This document shows, in pieces, positions 35,665 to 47,900 of a DNA stretch of 64,000 nt (position 1 is its first letter; each line of letters begins with the position of its first letter). Under the pieces are notes generated by a model that did not search any database, was not told the origin of the DNA, and worked only from the letters and a program-made list of their open reading frames with translations. This stretch comes from Physella acuta (taxonomy: Eukaryota; Mollusca; Gastropoda; Physidae): NCBI RefSeq assembly GCF_028476545.1, contig NW_026731892.1, forward strand, positions 452,501 to 516,500. Reading direction: 5' to 3'. A program made the translations under genes and the position numbers.

Positions 35665-38600
35665 CTACACAACAATAACACTTTCACTTGGTGGCATGCT
35701 GACAACCCCAGTTATGAGAGGAACAGACTTTCCATTTTTAAGTACATAAACCTGGAGAATAGAATTTAATAAAATCATTTTACACCTAGCTGGTCGGCTA
35801 AATTAATTTTTACCTCAACCTACCTTTCTAGGCAAACAATAATAGCTATGTCACCACAACAGTACAAAGTGAGGGGGTCACAAAGTTTTTAACCTTTATA
35901 AACTCACCTTTACACTGTCTGTGATTCCTTTGTCATTAAGACATTCCACAAATGTTTCAAAATCATAGGTTAATCCTGGTACCAACATGGGGACCTGTAT
36001 TGGTAAAAGAAAAAAATTCACTCTGACCAACATTTCTGACAGAGAATAAAATGTAATGTTATTATTTAGATTTCTACAAACCTGAATTAATTTTTTATGA
36101 AAATTGTACAAGGAGTCATCATAATCAAATGAAATGAGAAGATTGGATGAAGCTTGCGACAGCGACGTGTTCTGCAACTTAACAGTGAACTTAAAGGTTG
36201 GGCCAATACCCTGAACCTGAAATAAATTTTTTTCAATATTAAACTGAGATCACTAGGATTACAACTGTATTGTTAATCATACATTTTTAGTGCTACATTT
36301 TGTTTCAATTTTATGAAAACTGCATAAAACAATAACTAAACAAAGAATACATATATAAATCAGATGATGTCCAAAACTAACATTAGCTGTGAGCTTGAGC
36401 GGCTCCATGGGGTCAGAAGAAATGGGATTCATGCTGCTGTCTAGCACTTTGACATACTCTCTCATTACTTTTAAGCGCAGCAAAGAAAGATCTCGCTGAA
36501 ATGTTCTGTGCATGGCTGTATTTGAATAAATAACAGCTAATTAAGTTACAGGTATTCTCATCAGTATAACAAACAAATTAAGTTAGTTTTACACAAATAT
36601 TTATTACTTTGATTAGTATTCACAAAAAGTAATAGCAAACTTAATATTACCAATGCCATTCTCTCTTTCTCTCTGGGTTTGATCCACAAACAGCTTGGTT
36701 TTCTTGGGAACATTTAACTTGATGTTCTGTGCAATAGGTGGACCAGCCGTCAAATCTTTTTCTTCAAATTTTGCTGTTCTTTTTAATATTTTGACATACA
36801 AGCCTCCACCTAAATTAAGAAATATTAATTTAGAAGTAAAAAGTAATATAATAATAAAAAGAGATATTGCAACTAATTTAGAAACTGAAACTTTGCATAG
36901 CTTTCGACAGTAAATTTAAGGGGGTAGGCTCCAGAAAAAACAAACTTCTTAATTAAAAGCTTTTATTGATTCATTTGTGTATATCTAAGTTAGGGTACTT
37001 GTAGGGAAATATTTCCATGCATCAGGGACTCTTTTGAAAATATGGTTGCCATGGCAACGGCGGCCATCTTGAAAAAAACATCCTTTTCTGGAGTTCTAAA
37101 ATTTCATAAACTAACATAAATATCGGCTATATAACCATTGATCCTTCTTGTACTAACGCTAATAGAGTCAGCTGGCTAGTTTTTGTAACAGAAATCACTC
37201 TAGAAATATATTTTTTTTAATTTTCAAAATTTGGTGTGACGAAAATCCAATGAAAATAATGCTAAATTCAATGGAATTTCACCAAAATATTTTTTGAAAA
37301 TTTGAAAAAAATATGTCTAGTTATTTTTCGGTTATAAAAATTAGCCAGCTGGCTCTATTGGTGTTAGTACAATAAAGATCAATGATTATATGGGCGATTT
37401 ATATGTTACTTTAGGAAATTTTAGAACTCCACATCGGTAGTTTTTTCCAAGATGGCCGCCGTTTCCATGGCAACCATATTTTCAGAAGAGTCCCTGGTAC
37501 ATCTAAATATTTTTCCTTAAGTACCCTAACTTATACATACATAAATAAATGTAAAAGGCTTTTTAATTAAAAAGTTTTTTTCCCTGTTTTTTTCGGGAGC
37601 CTATCCCCTTAACTAGATTTACATCCAAACAGTATTTTAATTAAAGATGTTTTTTGATCTACAAATACTTAACTAAAACCTAAGCAAGCAATAGTTATAC
37701 TCACGTTTAGCCGACATTATTAATGTTCCATCTTCCCTTCCAAATCTTCCAAAACGCATTCCTGTAACTACATCATCCATTTTCAAAATATCAACGAGGT
37801 ATTTCTCCTTATAAATATGAACTTCTTGATTGCTAAGTGCAACTAAAACAGCAGTAAAACTTCTAGCTTTGAAGTCCATTGCTTCAATTGTAGTTATGCT
37901 GGCTGGCAAACGAACTGTCCATAGTTTTTTACCCTAAAAGTATTTTTTAAAATTAAAGAGTAAATAGAATTTTTAGCCCAAGGGTCTAGAGGGAAGCTTC
38001 AATTACCCAATAATTTAAAAATGAACTCATTTTAAAGGACTAGAGCATTCTGTTATTTTTTTTAAGGTATTTTATTCAATGATTGCACGAATATCCATGA
38101 ATTTTTATCTCCAACCATTATTTTTTACAAATTTAAATTGTTTAAGACATCAATTAAGGATCAAGAGATCATATGAGCTCCAAGACTGGTACTTAAAGCT
38201 TAAATAAAAGTTTAGTGATGATAAAATTAAAAATATCTGTTCTTATACAATGAAATAGTCAACATACCTTTGACGTGAAGCAGTGTAAAGTCTCATCCAT
38301 ACAACCTACATAAATGTTTTTCCCAATCCTCTCCATCCCCACTGGTTGTGAGTTCAGTTCAATCAGGTTCCTGCTCACATCTGTGTTTCCTCTATTCAAC
38401 ATACAGTTGACAATGAAGATAGTGAAAAACAGGTTTTTATTTTTAAAATATTTAAAACTAATATGACAAAAGATCATTATTTTATTGTTCTTAAACTTCA
38501 TTTCTTAATTAATAATTTGAAAGAGCTAGAAATAGGATTACCTTTTAACAGTATAAACACAACCATTCCTACATGAAACAACAATTCGGTAATCTACATC

Positions 38601-41600
38601 AAAGAGGCCATTGACACTTAAAAATACTGGAACACTTGGTAAATTTATCTGAGATAAATTGTAAAAAAAAGATGATGGATCTGTAAAAAATTATGCTGCA
38701 TTACAAGCTACTACAAAAAGTTAAATTAGAAAAAGTTTATGACCATTTTAATTACTTTTTTAAAATGTGAAATTTCAAAAATTATTATCTCCATCTGAAA
38801 TTCCTTTTCTTAAAATATCCCCATTAGACTATTTATTTATTACTAAAAATAAAAAAATATTTTTATGAGAATGTTAAAAATATTCATAAGCAATTAATTA
38901 ACTGCAATGAAAAATAATCAGACTTACTGTAGCCAAAATAGAAAATGCTTCTGGATCTAATATGTAAATTGATTTACTCTCTGTTCCAAGCACCAAACAG
39001 CTAATTGCATCATCATCTGCTAATGACTTTTTCATAGTAGCAAGGCATGTCAGCACAGTCTAGAAATCATTAGAATCATACTAAAACCAAGACAGCTCAT
39101 GTTAATCAAATACTAAGAAATACAGTATTAATAAAAACAAATAAACAGAAATGTGATTTCTGTAAGAAAATGATGATTTAAATATAGATAGCTAAAAGTC
39201 AGTGTGGTTGGACTGTGAAGTGCATGACAGCTAACCAAATAGTCTGAGGTGAGGGAAAGGAGGGTGGCTATCCCTTCAACTTCAAATGCAGTGGTCAGAA
39301 AAAAAGAAAGGAGGACCTCTAATTCATCTGCTCTATGAACTATCTGGCCTGAAAGCTTTCTTTACTTTTTTAAAAAGAGTACTTTACTTTTTAAAAAAAA
39401 TTAATAACTTGTCAATAAATGTATCATACAAACTTAATAGCTTAACCTGAATACATTAATAATTTTATAAACTACATCAACATGTTGCAAACTTGTCTTA
39501 AAACTTAACATATAGATCTAGCATCAAATATAAAAACACACCTGCTTCTTTAAGGGTGTATTTTTGTGAAGGTTGACAAAATCATAAACATTATTGATAT
39601 CCAACTGCAGTAGTTTCAATGATCTGACAGTCAATGAGCCTCCATCTTGTCTAGATAATGTAAACAATAAAAATAACATGGTGTTAAAAAACCTCATTGA
39701 TAAAAAGCTAATTTAAAGAAGTGCAGAGTCTCACCTCAAAGTTTCAAGAATTTCTCGCATTTGATGAATATTAACTTGGTCCTGTTTAATGACAAAAAAG
39801 AGGATAGATCTAGATATTTTTAAAAATTATTTTTGTGCTAATAACCAACTTCATTTTTAAAATAATTTAGATCAAAGCATCAATGCAGGTAAATGATAAG
39901 AGCTTGGTTGAAAATTGTAAGTTATACCTCTTTTGCTTGATTCCACAAATCTTCTTCAACTGGATGAATTTCAAGTGGAGGAAGAGTAAACTTAAAATAT
40001 GGGCGTAGATTCTTGTACACATAAATATATGGACCAGAGGCAACAGCAATAGCTAAAGAGAAATTTAAGAAAAACAATAATTTAATAGAATGGCAAAAGC
40101 TTTTCATTTAATTTTAATTAAGCTGATTATTTGACTATTATTTTTCTTTAATAACATCAATTAATTAATAAAGTAATAGAGAAAAATTCTGAACACACCT
40201 GGAGTTCGTGGTGTTAGAGTATCCATATAGAAAGTGACAACTCCAGTAGGCAAATCAATTATTGTATGCTCACTCATTAATGTTGTGTCTGAAAACAAAT
40301 ATCAATATTTAAATCAATTATTTCTGTCATCAATAAAAGTTACTCCATGCTTCCAAAATTTAAAATAATATCTTCTAAAAAACTAATACTGTACAAAGGT
40401 ATGTCGGTATACTTTATTTAGAGAATAATTTTACATTTCATAAGTCTCAAATTAATTTATAACGAGTTATTTAGAGTTTGCATTAAATTTACTGTATAAT
40501 AATATATAAATTTTAAAGTAAGTTGTAATAATGATGTTTCATTTATAAAAGTTGTTAAACTAAAAATAAGATTTAGCCTACTTTTGTATACTTTAAGTTT
40601 CATGTCATAACTCCCAGTGCCCAAATCAGCAACAATAAGTTTCCAGTCTCCATCTGCATGAATGTCAGACAATGTGAGACATTGTGTAAAGGTGTACAGA
40701 GAAGCCACAGGGTCATGATAGGCATCCAACCATTTATCACTACTTCCTGACCTGAGAAAATGTAGAGAATACCAATTCAGTATGGTTACACTTATGATAA
40801 TAGAAACTAATTTTAAATATCGTAACCATATATTTGAAGTTTTAAATAAGCAAAACTTTGTAAAAGATTAAACATTTAAATGCCCATCGAAAATTACATT
40901 TAAATAGGCTGCTTTTGTTTTCTGTTCCTGAAAAAAGTTTTTAATTGGATCATTAATTAATCTAATATTGTCAGACAAGTAGATATGGCAGTAGATGGTT
41001 TCTTACAATTTTTTGAGATATAACCTATTTTTATGAGTTCTGTGTTTGAATGAGGGCCACATTTTTTCTGCGGGTGAACTGATTGCCCATTCTATAAAAT
41101 ATCTGGAATCACATGTTATATAAAGTTACGCTTGTTTTTCATTATATCTGGTGCGATTTTGCTTTGCTGAAGTGAGCTTTTTTGGGATTTACTATGGCCA
41201 AAAATTGAATGAGCTTAACACCTGGTTAAACAGACCTGATTTTTGGTCTGTGACGTGAAGCTTGCCTAAATAGCAGAATAGTGAGAAAAATATAGGTAAT
41301 TTTGAGACTAGTGTAATGGAACCGAGTATATTAAAGAAAGCTGGTTATCACCATAGAAAACTCCATAGTGTAGTTAAATCTAATTGTGAATATTCTTCAT
41401 TTTATTCTTAGTGTTGTGTATGGTGATTGGTTATTCTAAATGTAATGTATTAGATTTTCTAATAATAATATCTAAAATTTACTTAATTTTCAATTTCAAC
41501 ATGATCACTGAATGATAGACATCCATCTTTTTTTAAGTGGACACATTACATGTAGCAACATTAGACTTGTTTTTGTTGTTTAGATTTTTTACTCAAATCC

Positions 41601-41814
41601 AGTAGAGCATGAAGAAAGACATGAATTGAATATATAGATAATAGTAAGTAGGCCTATATTAAGTATATATATTACACACTACAACTACAATCAATTTAGT
41701 TAAAAAAAATCTAGTAAATTTTATGTGATGAAATTATGAACGAAGTGACTACTTGGAAGAAGATTTTTTCTCCCCAACGTCTCCACTTAGTCGGCAAAAG
41801 ATAGCTCTGCGCAT
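35665..41814 (-). CDS. BBS1: Bardet-Biedl syndrome 1 protein, BBSome subunit
   Basis: BBS1 is part of the BBSome coat that sorts membrane cargo to cilia and binds the GTPase ARL6. Fourteen exons with GT-AG borders join in frame on the minus strand: 40582-40751, 40199-40288, 39928-40052, 39735-39781, 39542-39650, 38928-39059, 38542-38648, 38268-38391, 37705-37933, 36651-36809, 36382-36515, 36082-36216, 35908-35994 and 35665-35751. Diagnostic stretches include [74 protein letters not shown] and [17 protein letters not shown]. They cover the N-terminal beta-propeller and the C-terminal GAE-like part. A tentative first exon, 41753-41814, supplies an ATG in the right phase. With it the protein is 598 residues, against 593 in human. 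Its donor (AA|GTAGTC) is weak, so the start is uncertain. Confidence 0.94.
36916..37612. mobile_element. Large foldback MITE flanked by TTAA in a BBS1 intron
   Basis: The left end is GGGGGTAGGCTCC and the right end GGGAGCCTATCCCC, each bordered by TTAA (36916-36919 and 37609-37612). The two roughly 300-bp arms are imperfect inverted repeats over their length: GCTGGCTAGTTTTTGTAAC pairs with the region of AAATTAGCCAGCTGGC. TTAA duplications fit a piggyBac-type origin; that family call is inference. Each arm carries an RFX X-box-like sequence (37045-37058 and 37461-37474) and a YY1-like AAGATGGCCGCC (inverted at 37059-37070; direct at 37449-37460). Confidence 0.82.
39197..39350 (+). mobile_element. 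SINE-like fragment in a BBS1 intron
   Basis: TGTGGTTGGACTGTGAAGTG then CATGACAGCTAACC resembles the head of the SINE-like element at 31190-31440, here on the plus strand. The remainder is diverged and the B-box region is not clear. Confidence 0.5.
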
Positions 41815-41819
41815 GCGCA
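41808..41819. promoter_or_regulatory. NRF-1-type palindrome at the BBS1 end of the BBS1/MUS81 intergenic region
   Basis: TGCGCATGCGCA is a full NRF-1-type palindrome. It overlaps the tentative BBS1 start codon (minus strand 41814-41812). A second, near-perfect copy (ACGCATGCGCA) lies at 41921-41931. Motif matches are direct; promoter activity is inferred. Confidence 0.55.
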
Positions 41820-41832
41820 GTGACCTATGGCT

Positions 41833-41895
41833 AGGGATAGAATTAGGGTTAGGGTTAGGGCTAAGGTTAGGATTAGGGTTAGGATTAGGGTTTGT
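41833..41895 (+). repeat. Degenerate telomere-like repeat (TTAGGG)n
   Basis: About nine hexamers of TTAGGG and its variants (CTAAGG, TTAGGA) in register, sitting between the two NRF-1-like palindromes. TTAGGG is the usual metazoan telomere unit, so this is an interstitial telomeric repeat or a chance simple repeat. Leucine/glycine frames across it are artefacts. Confidence 0.85.
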
Positions 41896-41931
41896 GTTAG
41901 AGTTCTGCCGTTGTAAACACACGCATGCGCA

Positions 41932-44900
41932 GTACCATTGAAAACATCGCCGCAATGGCAAGTCGTAGTTTCTCTCCATTGTGCATGCATATCTTTTTCC
42001 GGCTAGCATCGGCCAATTATGAATGAATGAAAATGATGAATTAATTTAATTCACTGGATTGGAATGCCTTGCTTGCTTGTTATTGAACTTGCATGATATG
42101 AATTTTTTACAAATCACAATTTTTTCTAGAATTATTATTTAATTATTAATAATTATTTACAATAGGGCCTAATACTTTAACTTTTAACTAACTCTTACTA
42201 GTCTTCTTTCGATCTAGAATCTAGATTCTAGTCATCTAGATCTAGATGAAAACTGTAAGATAATTGTGGTATTTCAGATTTTTGACAAAATTACTAGATC
42301 TAGATCTAGTCTGTATATTGTTCTTACATTTTATGAGAGTGTTGGGTAAATAGATGGCAATGTTATTGATTTTTTAAATTTTTGTCCCTTTTAAGAGAAA
42401 ATAATTTCACTCTTGGTTGCCGACGAAAACATTCGCCATCGCTTTTTAAATTCTAATTTTGAAAATCACAGCTCAAAACAAAACAAAGCAAAAGATTTTA
42501 AATTAATGGATTTAAAAAAACAACCAAGATTCTAATATTTATTTTTAAATTTATTATTATTATTTTACGAAATTAATCTGTTTGATTTTCAAACAGCAAA
42601 ATATCATTTTATAATAAAGTTAAGATACATACAAGTTTTGTTTTGGGCAAAAATGAACGTCGTATTTTAATATTTACAAATGGCGCCGATTTAAAAATGT
42701 AAATAGTAAACAAACACCTAAGCTTTTAACTTAGGTTAAAGTTTAAATAGTTAAAAGTAGACTAAGAAGATATTAAGAAGCACAGTATAAGTATATAGAT
42801 AGATAGCAATAAGGTAACTGTCTAAATTTAAATAATGGAGGCGAGCGAGTTGACGAGATTCCTTCTATAATGTAAAAAAATGTTGTTGACATGGAGTAAA
42901 AACGTGCTTTTACTTTTTAGATTTAGACCGTAAAAAAAATAAAAAATAAAAACTTAAGCCTAAAATTAATTTAGAAATTTTATATTTTTAGAATAAATGC
43001 TATAAAAGTTGCAAATCCAGAGAACTTGAAAATAATTTGTTGAGTTTAAGGCTACATTTCTATTTATTTTTATCAAGCCTAAGTTATAACCGGATGTTTC
43101 ACTTTCGTAAGACAAATATTGATTGGCTGTACAGTAACTTAGTGATCGATAACTATTTGTTTACAAAACTTTGCAGATCAAGTTTTTAAATTACAATGCA
43201 AATTTAAAACCCCATGACCTAGTTTTCTATTTTTAGCTTACAATGTGTACAATAAAATCAATGGCGGCCTATCCAATAGCAGGATGCCATTGTTTATGTC
43301 GCCATTACACGTGAAAACCAAATTGTTTTTGCTTTTTTTTAAAATTTTATTTAGTTACCGAAAATATTAAAAACATCAAATACGTCCAATCTTTAGTAAA
43401 GTCCAAAAATAACCAGAAAGACAGGATTTTATAACCATATTAATTGTAACTACGCCGTGCAAGATTTTTAAATTAATTTATGCACCTCTCAAATACCTTT
43501 GAGACTTTTCTCGCTCGTGTCCATTAGAAACGAACTTGTCATAGCTACCCCTTCTTTTTTACTCTAGTCATTTTTTACTCTACTCACTACTGAGTACTCA
43601 GTACTCAGTAATATTAATATACTAAAATTTGTACTAACTAGTACTAGATAGTAGATCTAGTATTAATTAATTAATGATTAAGATTTCCATGCTATGATAA
43701 AGTAAAAACTCAAAATAGCAACAAGGAGAGGGGGTTAAGTCAAGTTTGTATTAGGCCGTTCAATTCACAGCTTCCGGGTTTATTTTGATGCTATCTCATT
43801 GCCCATGCACTTACTTAAATCTGCTACCAGTTTCGCTTTCACTATGCGGAAGAGGGATAAAACTAATGATTATGAAGCCATCAACAATTTTAGAAATCGG
43901 AACTATCCGTTTCCATTTAGGTCTGTTATTTAAGAATTGTCAAGTGTACTTTTGACCTACTTTATTTTTTTGTCTTGAAGCGGTGCCTTAGTGAAAGTAG
44001 CTCTAAGTATACTTGTCTTTCAGATCAAATAACTCTAAAATACAGCTAGTTCAATACCAAACCAGTCTACGTGAATACTAAACTTGAAAGCATTAGTTTT
44101 ACACGCATTACAATTAACTGGTAATAATTTATTGTGTTTACGAGATGTGTTACGTGTAAATGATCACCATTCAATAATGGCATTTTATATAATCTTTTTG
44201 GTGTAAACGAAGCGCAGGAAAAAGTGTGCTGCCCCCCCCCCCCCCCCATATATAAAATGTTTACTAGTGTAAAATAAATAAATGATGAGCACTTGTTTTA
44301 TTTTAATTATTCCTCCTCCCCCTGTATCAACAAAAGTTATTTTTGTAGATGTATATTTTTTTCTATATTCATACACAGGACTGACCACACAATTCGTTCA
44401 TAAGCAGAGGTTACAGAAACAGGTGAACTCTTCTTCATCAGCTCTATTGACAGCCAGACCAGTAAGGGTAACGACTTTTTAGTGACATTATAGTTTTTAT
44501 ACTTATAGATTTCCCATGATACCATTGTTTATTGTTAAAAATATTTTAAATAGAATAATACATTTCCAAACCATTTTCAAACTTTAAAATAAAATGAAAA
44601 TGTTAATGAATATGAAAGAAAAGTATGTTTTGAAATATATAATTCATATTTATTTCTAGGATTTTACCTATTTTAAGTTATTTATTGTCAAATCTGATTT
44701 CATTTACTAGATGGGTTTTGCCATTTTTATAAATAGTTGACAGACATGGGCCTTCTAAGAATATTCAGTCAGTTTTAAGGTCTTTCTAATTAGCTAAGTG
44801 TATCTAATTGCTTCACTTTTAATATTATTAACAAAGAACCATAACTCACACTGTTTCAACTAATATTCTTCCACCCTTATTAAAAAAGAAACCTTGATAT

Positions 44901-44989
44901 TTAAAAAGTAGAAACTTTATTGTTTTACATTTTGGTTTATTAACAGATTGGAGTTTTTGTGAAAATCTTGACAGCTATTGGTAAAAACC
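41932..44989. other. Intergenic region between BBS1 and MUS81
   Basis: AT-rich, with TCTAGATCTAGA words near 42210-42310 and poly-C near 44235. A possible non-coding MUS81 exon lies near 44374-44424 (CATACACAG acceptor, AAACAG|GTGAAC donor), and the acceptor TTATTAACAG before the MUS81 start codon fits it. No other gene is evident. Confidence 0.45.
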
Positions 44990-47900
44990 ATGTCCAATAG
45001 CACAGACTCTAGTTTAAAGGGTAAGCGCAAGAAAAAACTTCCTTCAAATGCCAATCCATTATTCACTCAGTGGCTTACAGAGTGGAAAAATGAAGCAGTA
45101 GAGAAAGGATGGAAGAGTGCACACACTTATTCAAAGGTATATTCTCGTTTTAAATAATTTGAAAATGTCACCCAAATGATAAAAAGAAAATGCCTACTCA
45201 ACTACAACTACAAGTGAAAATTACATTTTAAATGCCTACTCAACTGCAAGTGAAAATTACAGTTTAAATAAATAAATCACAACAATTGATTAGATTGAAT
45301 TAATCTTTATGCTTCCTCTTAACTTCGCAGGCATTGCAAACACTGAAAAAATTCCCGCTTCCTTTGGAATCTGGCAAAGACTGCAGGTTATTACAGAATT
45401 TTGGTAAGAGTTTGCATTCATTTTGTAAAATTTTAAAAACTTATTTGTCTTTTAAAATTGCAAAAAAATGGAATGCTACTAAAAATATTCTTTATATTTT
45501 TATCCTTTTAGGTGAAAAAATTTGCAAAATGTTAGATGAGAAATTGATTGAATACAAACGACAAGGTAGTTTTTGGTTATTATATTAAATTTCACAACTT
45601 GACTATAATCACTCAGTCAATATAACAGAATGTATTTTTATTTGATATTTGAAAATGACAGGCATTTCGGGCACGGTTCCCAATTCTTCAGCTGCAGTAA
45701 CACATTTTACTGATGTAGATGAAGAGATACAACCACAAAATAATCTAGTAACAAGAAAAAAGATTATATTGCCCTCAAGTAAAGAAGGCAGGCTTTCGGT
45801 AGTTAATAAACCACAAGAAGTCATCAGCACCAAGTTTCAAGGTCCAAACATTATATCAAAAGTCTATGCACATAGTCTTCATCAAATTAGTGACAATTCT
45901 GACAGTGAAGCTGAAATTTCCCCTCCACCCAAAAAGGTAATATTAAATTTGTAAAAAGAACAAAAAGAACTTTTACTTCTTTAACCATCCAAATAATAAT
46001 GTTTAAATTTAATTCAAATATCTTAACTATTTTTTTAAGAAACCTGCAAGATCTAAAGGAAAAGATTATGTACCAGCTTTTAGGTCTGGGGCGTATGCCT
46101 TAATTCTAACACTTTACAAGTATATGCAGGTTTGCCAAAATTTTACTTGTATTTTTTTTATATCATAGTGCTTTTAAAATTGTTGTGTTAAGTTAACAAT
46201 CTTTTTATCTTTCATGTATAGTTAAATTTCCAGTATGAATACAAATAGATTACTGCAAGATTAAGCTATGATATAAATCCTGAATTATTTATTTTTAAAG
46301 GATCCTGAGTTCAAAGGTTATCTAACAAAGTCTGAGCTGTCACATGCAGCCCAACCACTGGCAGACAAGTCGTTTACAAAAGTGAGAAAATCTTGGTTTG
46401 TCACTATAGCTACTCTGTAAAACAGCATAAATTGTAGTATCTCCTTTCCAACTATCGAAATAAATAAAAAACATATAGTTAAGCAAACTGAGTTTTGAGA
46501 CAAGAAGTGTAGTAGAAACTACACATAAGATTTTGTTAATGAGTAACCTTAATTTTGAATGAATGAGTAACAGTGGTAATTTTATAGGTGGAATACGTTT
46601 TTTTCTTTTTTTTGAATTTCAGCCAGATCCTGACAATAGATATACAGCTTGGTCATCTATGGGTACATTAATAAAGAAGGGATACATCATCAAATCTAAC
46701 AGTCCTGCTAGGTTTATAAGAGTTATTTTTCTACTCTGATATCAATGAATCTGTTTCTGTCTATTATGTGCATGTATCATTCCCAAACTTTTAATTCTCA
46801 TTTTTAATAGTTATTTTTAAAATAAAAGCAATCAAAATGTTAACATTTCCATAATTTATTTTTCAAATGTTCTCAAATTTTTTAAGATATTCCCTCACGG
46901 ATGCTGGACATGCTCTTGGAGAAAAGCTAGACAGGGCAGAGAATGGAGAGATAGCAGAGACAAATGGTTCTAAAAATGTATCTGGTGACCAGAGGTTCTG
47001 CTCAGAGATTATTCAAGTTTCAAGATCTTCAGAAATTTTAAATTCAGGACCTGAGAACTCAGAACCAATACACAATACAGAAGCATTCAGTGTAAACAAC
47101 GGGTATGGTAGTGAAGACGATGAAGAATTTAAAAGAGCAATATCTGAAAGCTTATTATCATATTCTCTTGAACTCTCACTAAATTCTGGCACCAGTACAT
47201 CAGTTATGAGAAAAAACGGCAGTGATCTTGATCACCCATTTGCATCAAATAAAGTAGAAGGTGTTGTGGGTGGCCAGATAAATCACGATGACGTTTTTAT
47301 AATAAGTGATGATGAAAATGATTTAGTTCCCAATGATGTTCCCATTACCAGTGTAGGCTGTGTAACGCCAGTCAAAGCTCATCAGAGAGTGCATGCCTTG
47401 TCTCCTTCACCTCCGGTCTACAGGACTTCGGCATTACAACCATCAATAGACACAAAGCTGACCATTACAGCAAACCAGCAGCAACATACAAATGGCAAGC
47501 TTCTTCTAAATGGCAATCACATAGATGAGATAGAAGTGTTCAGTGATTCTGATGATGTCATACCCAAACAAAGGGAGTGCATCAGTACTGACTTTGATGA
47601 TGAGCTACCTGATCTAGATTTGCCACTCTTTAAAAGACTTTTGCAAAAAGGCACCATACAGTCAAATTTACTGCGAGTTCATGAAATAGATGATAATGAC
47701 AAGCAGTCTTCTAATAAACTAGCTAGCAGTTTAAATACTATAAAATCAACAGAAAACCAAATAAATAATAGTGAATTAAAAGTAAAGACTTCTAATCTTA
47801 AGGAACATTCAAAATGTGTTGAATCCAGTTACTCATGTTCTGTTACAAACAAACACTTGACCAGTAAAGAAACATCCATCAACTTGCTATGTGAGGCACA

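Noticed and set aside
41753-42009. Gly/Leu- or Asn/Pro-repeat open frames
   Set aside because: They come from the TTAGGG-type repeat. Only the short minus-strand piece 41753-41814 is kept, as a tentative BBS1 exon.
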